From Massilia sp. (GTDB taxonomy: Bacteria > Pseudomonadota > Gammaproteobacteria > Burkholderiales > Burkholderiaceae_D), in NCBI GenBank assembly GCA_003484545.1, contig DNCF01000129.1, positions 1-7,639 of the forward strand: DNA of 7,639 nucleotides, given 5' to 3'. The translations under genes and the position numbers were made by a program. This document shows positions 1 through 4,943 of this stretch, one piece after another. Below the pieces are notes generated by a model. That model saw nothing but the letters and a program-made list of their open reading frames with translations. It was not told the origin of the DNA and did not search any database. Each line of letters begins with the position of its first letter. The stretch's first letter is position 1.

Positions 1-1
1 G

Positions 2-457
2 CCGAGCGACCGCGAAAGCCGCCTGGCCGAGCTGTTCGACGCGCGCCTGCCGCTGCCGGTGCGCGAGGCGATGGACAAGGAGCCGGTGGAACCGGGCACC
101 GTGTATTTCGCCGGCGCCGGCTACCACCTGTCGATCGAGGAAGACCGCGTATTTTCACTCAGCTGCGAACCGGCGGTGCACTATGCGCGCCCCGCCATCG
201 ACGTGCTGATGGAGTCGGCCGCCGACGCCTATGGCCCGGCCCTGGCCGGCATCCTGCTCACCGGCGCCAATGCCGACGGCGCCGAGGGCATGCAAAGGAT
301 CAGGCAGCGTGGCGGCCTGACCGTGGTGCAGGACCCGGGCGAAGCGCAGGCGGCCACCATGCCCGAGCAGGCGATCCGCCTGAGCGCGCCGCACCTGGTC
401 CTGCCGCTGGCCGACATCCGGGCCTTGCTGCCCCTGCTGGAGACAACAACATCATGA
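2..457 (+). CDS. cheB: CheB-type protein-glutamate methylesterase, C-terminal part (5' end outside window)
   Basis: This is the end of a CheB methylesterase domain; the frame is open to the left edge, so the GTG at 59 is internal rather than the start. CheB enzymes remove methyl groups from chemoreceptor glutamates in the cytoplasm. Visible family signatures are DKEPVEPGTVYFA..GYHL, the HYARPAIDVLMESAA segment, and LLTGANADGAEG, whose Asp (codon 275-277) matches the catalytic Asp of the Ser-His-Asp triad. The Ser and His lie upstream of the window, so activity and the presence of a receiver domain cannot be judged. The stop (455-457) overlaps the ATG of the next gene as ATGA, which implies translational coupling with the sensor kinase. 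A role in a chemotaxis-like pathway other than motility is possible. The family call is secure; the exact partner is not. Confidence 0.9.
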   Translation, partial: PSDRESRLAELFDARLPLPVREAMDKEPVEPGTVYFAGAGYHLSIEEDRVFSLSCEPAVHYARPAIDVLMESAADAYGPALAGILLTGANADGAEGMQRIRQRGGLTVVQDPGEAQAATMPEQAIRLSAPHLVLPLADIRALLPLLETTTS

Positions 458-1668
458 GCGTCCAAGAGCCAAGCAAACTGTTAATCGTCGACGACCTGCC
501 GGACAACCTGCGCGCCCTCGACGCCCTGATCCGCGACGAGCGCCGCCTCGTGTTCCATGCCCACTCCGGGGAGGAAGCGCTGGCGCTGCTGCTCGAGCAC
601 GAGTTCGCGCTGGCCATCCTGGACGTGCAGATGCCAGGCATGGACGGCTTCGAGCTGGCCGAGCTGATGCGCGGCACCGAGCGCACCCGCCACATCCCGA
701 TCGTGTTCGTCTCGGCCGCGGGGCGCGAGCTGAACTACGCCTTCAAGGGCTACGAAACCGGCGCCGTCGACTTCCTCTACAAGCCGCTCGACCCGGATGC
801 GGTGCGCGGCAAGGTCAACGTCTTCGTCGCGCTCGACCAGCAGCGCCGCGAGACCCAGCGCCAGGTCGAGGCGCTCGAACGCAGCCGGCGCGAGCAGGAA
901 CTGCTGGTGCAGGAGCTGAACGCGACCCAGGCCGAGCTGCAGCGCTCGCTGCGCATGCGCGACGAGTTCATGTCGCTCGTCGCCCACGAGCTGCGTACGC
1001 CCCTGAACACGCTGTTCCTGGAAACCCAGATGCGTACCCTGCACCTGAAGCGCGGCAACCTGCAGGCCTTCAACGCCGAGCAGATGGGGGCGATGATCAA
1101 GCGCGACGAGCGCCAGATCAAGGCCATGATCCGCCTGATCGACGACATGCTCGACGTCAGCCGCATGAAGAACGGCACGCTGTCGGTGCGCCCGGCCCAG
1201 GTCGAGCTGATGGGCATGCTCGAACGGGTGGTGGCCGACCTGTCGCTGCAGGCCGCGGCCAGCGGCTGCGCCATCACGCTCGCGCCGCACGTGCCGGTGT
1301 CCGGCCATTGGGACGAATTCCGCATCGAGCAGGTGATCGTCAACCTGCTGACGAATGCCCTGCGCTACGGCGGCGGCTGCAACGTGGAGGTCAGCGTGCA
1401 GGTCGAGGGCGGCTGCGCGCGCATCGACGTCGCCGACCAGGGCAAGGGCATCTCGCCCGAGGACATCGAGCGCATCTTCCAGCCCTTCGAGCGCGGCACG
1501 CGCAACGGCGAGCCGAAGGGCCTGGGCCTGGGCCTGTACATTTCGCGCCAGCTGGCGATGGCCCACGGCGGCGAACTGACGGTGCGCAGCACGCCTGGCC
1601 AGGGCTCGACCTTCAGCCTTCTGCTGCCTTGCAACGAGGTCGTTTCCTGCGCTGAAGCCACGGCCTAG
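454..1668 (+). CDS. Hybrid sensor histidine kinase with N-terminal receiver domain (REC-HisKA-HATPase)
   Basis: A 404-residue cytoplasmic kinase with no membrane segment. Residues 8-125 form a receiver domain: acidic pair D13/D14, phospho-acceptor D57 in ILDVQMPGMDG, switch residue S87 and K110 in YKPL. A Q/E/R-rich, probably coiled-coil linker follows (about 126-167). The HisKA box VAHELRTPL carries phospho-acceptor H178. The HATPase domain has an N box (NLLTNALRYG, N301), a G1 box (DQGKGI, D328) and a G2 box (GLGLGLYIS, 356-364). With REC first and the kinase second, the input is a phosphoryl signal from another kinase rather than a ligand sensed directly. The ATG overlaps the stop of the upstream cheB, so the two are probably co-translated and work in one pathway. 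No separate output regulator is visible in the window. The family is secure; the signal is unknown. Confidence 0.95.
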   Translation: MSVQEPSKLLIVDDLPDNLRALDALIRDERRLVFHAHSGEEALALLLEHEFALAILDVQMPGMDGFELAELMRGTERTRHIPIVFVSAAGRELNYAFKGYETGAVDFLYKPLDPDAVRGKVNVFVALDQQRRETQRQVEALERSRREQELLVQELNATQAELQRSLRMRDEFMSLVAHELRTPLNTLFLETQMRTLHLKRGNLQAFNAEQMGAMIKRDERQIKAMIRLIDDMLDVSRMKNGTLSVRPAQVELMGMLERVVADLSLQAAASGCAITLAPHVPVSGHWDEFRIEQVIVNLLTNALRYGGGCNVEVSVQVEGGCARIDVADQGKGISPEDIERIFQPFERGTRNGEPKGLGLGLYISRQLAMAHGGELTVRSTPGQGSTFSLLLPCNEVVSCAEATA

Positions 1669-1683
1669 GGTGGAGTCCCATTC

Positions 1684-1707
1684 GGGCGGTGGTTGCAAAG
1701 ACCGCCC
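1684..1707 (+). terminator. Candidate weak terminator after the sensor-kinase gene
   Basis: GGGCGGT (1684-1690) and ACCGCCC (1701-1707) form a perfect 7-bp GC-rich stem with a 10-nt loop, 15 bases after the kinase stop. It is followed by ATTTCCC, which is only a poor T-run, so intrinsic termination would be inefficient. It fits the operon end by position. Confidence 0.4.
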
Positions 1708-1725
1708 ATTTCCCTCACACTGACA

Positions 1726-1741
1726 GGTCTCTTGCGAGACC
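1726..1741 (+). other. Small hairpin upstream of the ahpC promoter
   Basis: GGTCTC-TTGC-GAGACC is a perfect 6-bp stem with a 4-nt loop. It lies between the end of the kinase gene and the ahpC promoter and has no T-run. It could be part of a 3' UTR structure or a protein-binding site; nothing in the sequence decides this. Confidence 0.3.
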
Positions 1742-1784
1742 GACATCACTGCCCATGCAGGTCTTGTCACCTCTGCACGATAGC

Positions 1785-1820
1785 TAAAATTAATCGAGCG
1801 CATCCGATCAATTAATTTTA
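1785..1820 (+). promoter_or_regulatory. Imperfect dyad (putative operator) at the ahpC promoter
   Basis: The arms 1785-1800 (TAAAATTAATCGAGCG) and 1805-1820 (CGATCAATTAATTTTA) are reverse complements at 14 of 16 positions around a 4-bp spacer. The outer 10 bp are perfect. The right arm overlaps the first four bases of the proposed -35 box at 1817-1822, placing the dyad where an activator contacting RNA polymerase normally sits. OxyR is the usual activator of ahpC in proteobacteria, so an OxyR or other LysR-type site is plausible. However, the spacing and ATAG/CTAT quartets of the E. coli OxyR consensus are not well matched, so the identity of the regulator is inference only. Confidence 0.5.
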
Positions 1821-1845
1821 CAAAGCATCAGCAAGAGTCTACACT
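1817..1845 (+). promoter_or_regulatory. Putative sigma-70 promoter of ahpC
   Basis: The -35 box TTTACA (1817-1822) and the -10 box TACACT (1840-1845) are separated by exactly 17 bp. Against TTGACA and TATAAT these match at 5 and 4 positions. Transcription would start near 1852, giving a short leader of about 32 nt before the ahpC ATG. The coupling with the overlapping dyad suggests a regulated promoter. Confidence 0.6.
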
Positions 1846-1873
1846 CTCTCTTATCAACTTTTGACCCACCAAC

Positions 1874-1878
1874 AGGAG
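1874..1878 (+). promoter_or_regulatory. Ribosome-binding site of ahpC
   Basis: AGGAG lies 5 nt before the ATG at 1884. It is a strong Shine-Dalgarno sequence and fixes the start of ahpC, consistent with the 187-residue length typical of the family. Confidence 0.85.
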
Positions 1879-1883
1879 ATTCC

Positions 1884-2447
1884 ATGTCCCTTATCAATAC
1901 CGAGATCAAACCGTTCAAGGCAACTGCTTACCACAACGGCAAATTCATCGATCTGACCGAAGAGCAGTTCAAAGGCACCTGGTCCGTCCTGATGTTCTAC
2001 CCGGCCGACTTCACCTTCGTCTGCCCGACCGAACTGGAAGACCTGGCTGACTTCCAGCCGGAATTCGAAAAGATGGGCGTGAAGGTCTACGGCGTGTCGA
2101 CCGACACCCACTTCGCCCACAAGGCATGGCACGACACCTCGGACGCCATCAAGAAGGTCAACTACCCGCTGATCGGCGACCCGACCGGCACCCTGGCACG
2201 TAACTTCGAAGTCATGATCGAAGAAGAAGGCCTGGCACTGCGCGGCACCTTCGTGATCAATCCGGAAGGCCAGATCAAAGTGATGGAAGTGCACGACAAC
2301 GGCATCGGCCGCGACGCTTCGGAACTGATGCGTAAAGTCAAGGCAGCCCAGTACGTCGCCGCTCACCCGGGTCAAGTCTGCCCGGCCAAGTGGACCGAAG
2401 GCGCCGAGACCCTGACCCCGTCGCTCGATCTCGTCGGCAAAATCTAA
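1884..2447 (+). CDS. ahpC: Alkyl hydroperoxide reductase subunit C (peroxiredoxin)
   Basis: A typical 2-Cys peroxiredoxin of 187 residues, the same length as E. coli AhpC. It reduces hydrogen peroxide, organic hydroperoxides and peroxynitrite in the cytoplasm and is re-reduced by AhpF. The peroxidatic cysteine is C47 in PADFTFVCPTE, with P40, T44 and R120 (ALRGTF) completing the active site. The resolving cysteine is C166 in GQVCPAKW near the C-terminus. The protein is expected to form decamers of dimers, as in the family. Codon choice is strongly biased towards CTG, GGC, GAA and AAG, as expected of a highly expressed gene. It is first in an operon with ahpF, 226 bp downstream on the same strand, and has a good promoter and ribosome-binding site. 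The call is essentially certain. Confidence 0.98.
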   Translation: MSLINTEIKPFKATAYHNGKFIDLTEEQFKGTWSVLMFYPADFTFVCPTELEDLADFQPEFEKMGVKVYGVSTDTHFAHKAWHDTSDAIKKVNYPLIGDPTGTLARNFEVMIEEEGLALRGTFVINPEGQIKVMEVHDNGIGRDASELMRKVKAAQYVAAHPGQVCPAKWTEGAETLTPSLDLVGKI

Positions 2448-2457
2448 TGTTGCGGCA

Positions 2458-2574
2458 GGACCTCGATAAACCTACTGCGCGTCGGATTCTCGTCCTGCGA
2501 TGCTCGCTGTACTCCTCGTACAGCTGCGCTTCTCGGACAAGACTCCTTCCGCTCGCTACGGTTTCTCGAGGTCC
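2458..2574 (+). repeat. Long imperfect inverted-repeat element between ahpC and ahpF
   Basis: The outer arms, 2458-2472 (GGACCTCGATAAACC) and 2560-2574 (GGTTTCTCGAGGTCC), match at 14 of 15 positions. A middle pair, 2484-2495 and 2535-2546, matches at 10 of 12. The centre is a perfect 7-bp stem, GCTGTAC (2506-2512) and GTACAGC (2518-2524), around TCCTC. The inner stem is flanked by a near direct repeat, TGCGATGCTC (2496-2505) and TGCGCTTCTC (2525-2534). A 13-bp near direct repeat, CGATAAACCTACT (2464-2476) and CGATAAGCCAACT (2575-2587), lies at or just beyond the ends. No T-run follows. It looks like a mobile or repeated intergenic unit, or a processed mRNA structure, and not a protein gene. 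The family is not recognised. Confidence 0.7.
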
Positions 2575-2607
2575 CGATAAGCCAACTAGTAGCACAGTAA
2601 GACCCTA

Positions 2608-2650
2608 GTAATACCTCGTAGTACGGACACTCGCTCTCTGGCGGGTGTCC
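2608..2650 (+). promoter_or_regulatory. Tandem hairpins immediately upstream of the ahpF ribosome-binding site
   Basis: The first hairpin is GTAATAC (2608-2614), loop CTC, GTAGTAC (2618-2624), with one mismatch. The second abuts it: GGACACTCGC (2625-2634), loop TCTCTG, GCGGGTGTCC (2641-2650), a 10-bp stem with one G-U pair. There is no T-run, so this is not a classical terminator. The second stem ends 11 nt before the AAAGGA of ahpF. Likely roles are partial attenuation, 5' protection of ahpF mRNA after processing, or control of its translation, any of which would help keep AhpC in excess of AhpF. The structure is seen in the sequence; the role is inferred. Confidence 0.55.
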
Positions 2651-2661
2651 ATCACTGAATA

Positions 2662-2667
2662 AAAGGA
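2662..2667 (+). promoter_or_regulatory. Ribosome-binding site of ahpF
   Basis: AAAGGA lies 6 nt before the ATG at 2674 and supports that start. The resulting N-terminus (MLEATLKKQLQAYLEKV) aligns with the known AhpF N-terminus. Confidence 0.8.
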
Positions 2668-2673
2668 ATAACC

Positions 2674-4263
2674 ATGCTCGAAGCAACCCTCAAGAAGCAG
2701 TTACAAGCCTATTTGGAAAAAGTGGTGCAGCCGATTGAGATCGTTGCGTCGCTTGATGACTCGCCGAAAGCGCGAGAAATGGAAGAATTGCTCAAGGAAA
2801 TCACTTCCCTGAGCGACAAGATTACTTATCGCGATGGCGGCAATGCGACCCGCAAGCCGTCCTTCGCGATCAACCGCGTCGGCACCGACATCGGCATCGA
2901 ATTCGCCGCGATTCCGCTGGGTCACGAATTCACCTCGCTGGTGCTGGCCCTGCTGCAAGTCGGCGGCCACCCGATCAAGTTCGATGCCCCTGTCATCGAG
3001 CAGATCAAGAACCTGAAGGGCGACTTCGTCTTCGAAGCCTTCATTTCGCTGTCCTGCCACAACTGCCCGGAAGTGGTGCAGGCGCTGAATTCGATGTCGA
3101 TCATCAATCCGCGCATCAAGGTCACTACCATCGACGGCGGCCTGTTCAAGGATGAAGTCGAGTCGCGCCAGATCCTGGCCGTGCCGATGATGTTCCTGAA
3201 CGGCGAGCACTTCGGCCAGGGCCGCATGAGCGCCGAGGAAATCCTCGCCAAGCTCGACACCGGCGCCGGCGCCGCCAAGGCGGCCGAGCTGAGCCAGAAA
3301 GACCCGTTCGACGTGCTGATCGTCGGCGGCGGTCCTGCCGGCGCGGCAGCGGCAATCTACTCGGCCCGCAAAGGCATCCGTACCGGCGTCGTCGCCGACC
3401 GCTTCGGCGGCCAGGTGATGGACACCCTGGCGATCGAGAACTTTGTCTCGGTCAAGGAAACCGAAGGACCGAAGTTCGCGGTGGCGCTGGAAGAGCACGT
3501 CAAGCACTACGAGGTCGACATCATGAACCTGCAGCGTGCCGCCAAGCTCGAGCGCAACGAGGACGCCAAGCTGTACGAAGTGACGACCGAATCCGGCGCC
3601 GTGCTGAAGTCGAAGTCGGTGATCATCTCGACCGGCGCCCGCTGGCGCGAAATCAACGTGCCGGGCGAAAAAGAGTACAAGAACCATGGCGTGGCCTACT
3701 GCCCGCACTGCGACGGTCCGCTGTTCAAGGGCAAGCGCGTGTCGGTCATCGGCGGCGGCAACTCGGGCGTGGAAGCGGCAATCGACCTGGCCGGCATCGT
3801 CGAGCACGTGACCCTGATCGAATACGGCGCGGAACTGCGCGCCGACGCGGTCCTGCAGCGCAAGCTCTACAGCCTGAAGAACGTGAACGTGATCAAGAGC
3901 GCCCAAACCACGGAAATCCATGGCGACGGCAAGAAGGTGACGGCCCTGTCGTACAAGGACCGCAACAGCGGCGAGATCCATCGCATCGAGCTGGCCGGCG
4001 TCTTCGTCCAAATCGGCCTGGTCCCGAACGCCGAATGGCTGAAGGGCACGATCGAGCTGTCGCCGTACGGCGAGATCGAAGTCGACGTGCGCGGCGAAAC
4101 CTCGCTGCCGGGCGTGTTCGCGGCCGGCGACGTGACCACCGTGCCGTTCAAGCAGATCGTCATCGCCGTGGGCGAGGGCGCCAAGGCATCGCTGGCATCC
4201 TTCGACTACCTGATGCGCCTGCCGACGGAAGAGACCGAGGCGCTGGACGCCAAGGCAGCGTAA
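2674..4263 (+). CDS. ahpF: Alkyl hydroperoxide reductase subunit F (NADH-dependent flavoprotein)
   Basis: A cytoplasmic flavoenzyme of 529 residues (E. coli AhpF has 521) that passes electrons from NADH through FAD and two CxxC pairs to the disulfide of AhpC. Residues 1 to about 200 are the double-thioredoxin-fold N-terminal domain, with redox pair C128/C131 in SCHNCPE. The thioredoxin-reductase-like part starts near 210, with FAD motif VGGGPAG (217-223), NAD motif IGGGNSG (359-365), the second pair C343/C346 in YCPHCDG, and the C-terminal FAD motif AAGDV (483-487). All required cysteines are present. It is the second gene of the ahpCF operon, read from the ahpC promoter or from a processed message, and is closed by the strong terminator at 4303-4339. 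The first 50 or so codons are visibly more AT-rich (TTA, TTG, ATT, GAT) than the rest. Confidence 0.98.
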   Translation: MLEATLKKQLQAYLEKVVQPIEIVASLDDSPKAREMEELLKEITSLSDKITYRDGGNATRKPSFAINRVGTDIGIEFAAIPLGHEFTSLVLALLQVGGHPIKFDAPVIEQIKNLKGDFVFEAFISLSCHNCPEVVQALNSMSIINPRIKVTTIDGGLFKDEVESRQILAVPMMFLNGEHFGQGRMSAEEILAKLDTGAGAAKAAELSQKDPFDVLIVGGGPAGAAAAIYSARKGIRTGVVADRFGGQVMDTLAIENFVSVKETEGPKFAVALEEHVKHYEVDIMNLQRAAKLERNEDAKLYEVTTESGAVLKSKSVIISTGARWREINVPGEKEYKNHGVAYCPHCDGPLFKGKRVSVIGGGNSGVEAAIDLAGIVEHVTLIEYGAELRADAVLQRKLYSLKNVNVIKSAQTTEIHGDGKKVTALSYKDRNSGEIHRIELAGVFVQIGLVPNAEWLKGTIELSPYGEIEVDVRGETSLPGVFAAGDVTTVPFKQIVIAVGEGAKASLASFDYLMRLPTEETEALDAKAA

Positions 4264-4268
4264 GACCG

Positions 4269-4286
4269 TGCGGCCCGCGGGCCGCA
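4269..4286. repeat. Perfect 18-bp GC palindrome just after ahpF
   Basis: TGCGGCCCGCGGGCCGCA equals its own reverse complement and begins 5 bases after the ahpF stop. With no loop it is more suitable as a dimeric protein site than as an RNA hairpin, but at this GC content a chance origin or a role in slowing RNA polymerase cannot be excluded. Confidence 0.5.
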
Positions 4287-4302
4287 GCAGCAGGTAGAAA
4301 CC

Positions 4303-4339
4303 AAAAACGCCATCGCGACAATATCGCGATGGCGTTTTT
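4303..4339 (+). terminator. Rho-independent terminator of ahpCF (potentially bidirectional)
   Basis: AAAAACGCCATCGCGA (4303-4318) and TCGCGATGGCGTTTTT (4324-4339) are perfect 16-nt complements around the 5-nt loop CAATA. This gives an 11-bp GC-rich stem followed by T5. The matching A5 on the left makes a T5 on the minus strand, so it could also stop leftward transcription. It lies 40 bases after the ahpF stop. Confidence 0.93.
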
Positions 4340-4484
4340 CGTAGGGTGGGCACTCGTGCCCACGCAGTCTCACAGGTTGAAACCACGCGGCGTGATCGAA
4401 AGCCCGTCATTGTATTCGCCGTGATTTTCAATCGCCGTCGCGATGCGAGCGCTGTACCGCGTGGGCACAAGTGCCCACCCTACG
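4340..4484. repeat. Inverted pair of REP elements (REPIN-like)
   Basis: Two 26-bp copies, 4340-4365 and 4459-4484, are reverse complements with one mismatch and are 93 bp apart. Each starts, read from its outer end, with CGTAGGGTGGGCAC and contains its own 8-bp hairpin (GTGGGCAC, 2-nt loop, GTGCCCAC). A 5' GTAG tetranucleotide followed by a hairpin, arranged as an outward-facing inverted pair, is the hallmark of REP/REPIN sequences mobilised by RAYT (Y1-type) transposases. No transposase is present here, so a helper is expected elsewhere in the genome. The left copy begins one base after the T-run of the ahpCF terminator, the usual 3'-UTR location. Confidence 0.8.
4370..4484 (-). other. Coding-like remnant inside the REPIN core (uncertain)
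   Basis: Read on the minus strand, the core between the two REP copies is open for over 20 codons. It runs out of the right REP copy and ends with the peptide RIATAIENHGEYNDGLSI and then TPRGFNL before a TGA at 4370-4372. The composition is protein-like, but there is no start codon with a ribosome-binding site, and the frame enters through the repeat. It may be the eroded 3' end of a gene captured by the repeat, or simply part of the repeat family. I do not recognise it. Confidence 0.2.
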
Positions 4485-4510
4485 GGATACGCGGCTCAAT
4501 CACGGCCAAC

Positions 4511-4545
4511 AAAAAGCGCCATGCCACGTCAGTGGTACGGCGCTT
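4511..4545 (-). terminator. Rho-independent terminator for leftward transcription (small gene at 4629-4748)
   Basis: The arms 4514-4527 and 4532-4545 pair at 12 of 14 positions around GTCA. The base of the stem is AAGCGCC/GGCGCTT, and the upper part is CCAC/GTGG. Read on the minus strand the stem ends in GGCGCTTTTT, a proper T5 tail (4511-4515). It lies 84 bases downstream of the minus-strand small gene's stop, so it most simply ends that gene's transcript. Its presence is independent support that this strand is transcribed. Confidence 0.75.
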
Positions 4546-4596
4546 CCCTTATCGTGCGCGGCGCTAGGCCGCGGCTGGATTAGAATGGGCTATCGA

Positions 4597-4615
4597 ACTT
4601 GCCTCGCAGGCAAGT
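4597..4615. other. Small hairpin in the 3' UTR of the minus-strand small gene
   Basis: ACTTGCCT (4597-4604), loop CGC, AGGCAAGT (4608-4615): a perfect 8-bp stem with a 3-nt loop. It lies between the small gene's stop and its terminator. There is no T-run on either strand. It could protect the transcript end or be a folded part of a short regulatory RNA. Confidence 0.4.
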
Positions 4616-4628
4616 ATTCGGCCCGAAA

Positions 4629-4748
4629 TCAGTGGAACATCATCAGGGCCGCGCCCTGCAAGGCATTCGTTTCGTACAGCAGCCAGGCGGCGGCGCTGGC
4701 GAGGGCAAGTTGCAGTGCGGTCAGGGTGGTGGGGATTGAGCGCATCAT
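4629..4748 (-). CDS. Small hydrophobic single-pass membrane protein, 39 residues, unknown function
   Basis: A short minus-strand frame starting at ATG 4746-4748 and ending at TGA (4629-4631). A Shine-Dalgarno sequence, GGAG (read on the minus strand from 4759 to 4756), stands 7 nt before the ATG. A second ATG follows at once, so the protein starts MMRS or MRS. After a short polar N-terminus, residues about 9-24 (LTALQLALASAAAWLL) form one predicted transmembrane helix or uncleaved signal anchor. A tail YETNALQGAALMMFH follows. It has no cysteines and no recognisable family motif. A leftward terminator sits 84 bases beyond the stop, which supports a real transcription unit. It is convergent with ahpF and divergent from recQ. 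I cannot assign a function; it could also be the readable part of a small RNA gene. Confidence 0.6.
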   Translation of the reverse strand: MMRSIPTTLTALQLALASAAAWLLYETNALQGAALMMFH

Positions 4749-4852
4749 GATCGTTCTCCGGGGCGGTGTGTATCGTTCGTTGTTTTCGTTGTGTACAGTG
4801 CCATCTTAGACACACTCCCGCTTTCCGGACATCGGCGCGGACTCCGCCGTTG

Positions 4853-4931
4853 TGTAGGAAAAAGCCTTGTGCCCCTGTCTCAACCTTGGCGGGCACGGGC
4901 GAACGGCGGCGCCGACAGCGGCGCTCCTACA
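4853..4931. repeat. Second REP-like family, one clear copy inside TGTAGGA/TCCTACA ends
   Basis: The ends TGTAGGA (4853-4859) and TCCTACA (4925-4931) are exact reverse complements 65 bp apart. On the minus strand the right end reads GTAGGA followed by GCGCCG-CTGT-CGGCGC, a perfect 6-bp hairpin (4909-4924): the GTAG-plus-hairpin plan of a REP. The left end has the GTAG but no good hairpin, so it looks degenerate. GTGCCC (4869-4874) and GGGCAC (4891-4896) add a further internal inverted pair. The stem sequence differs from the REP pair at 4340-4484, so this is a separate family. Confidence 0.5.
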
Positions 4932-4943
4932 TCTTTCATGGGT

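Larger units (their letters stand above)
4264..4628. other. Repeat-rich intergenic region after ahpF
   Basis: There is no convincing protein gene in this 365-base stretch between ahpF and the minus-strand small gene. It contains, in order, an 18-bp palindrome, the ahpCF terminator, an inverted REP pair, a minus-strand terminator and a small hairpin, each listed separately. Confidence 0.7.

Noticed and set aside
59..457. GTG at 59 as the start of the first gene
   Set aside because: The frame is open to the left edge and the upstream residues (LAELFDARLPLPVREAM) fit the CheB domain, so the gene is truncated by the window.
481..1803. A 440-codon minus-strand open frame across the sensor kinase gene
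   Set aside because: It is antisense to a gene with all REC, HisKA and HATPase motifs. The peptide is low-complexity (L, A, V, H, D, R rich), as expected of the antisense frame of GC-rich DNA.
1780..1816. A canonical OxyR site at ATAG (1780-1783)
   Set aside because: Only the first quartet matches; the three others at the required spacing match at two of four bases each. I kept only the dyad as a putative operator.
2390..2686. Short open frames on both strands in the ahpC-ahpF gap
   Set aside because: They run through the long inverted repeat, have no ribosome-binding site and overlap the end of ahpC. The openness is explained by the repeat structure.
2701..4470. A 589-codon minus-strand open frame across ahpF
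   Set aside because: Antisense shadow of ahpF with no family motif; its start lies within the repeat region.
4340..4484. CRISPR array
   Set aside because: Only two copies, in inverted orientation and each self-palindromic. This is a REP pair rather than direct repeats with spacers.
4471..4896. Open frames of about 110 codons on either strand of the 4471-4896 region
   Set aside because: They cross REP and terminator sequences and lack ribosome-binding sites. The minus-strand one is in another frame over the better-supported 39-residue gene.
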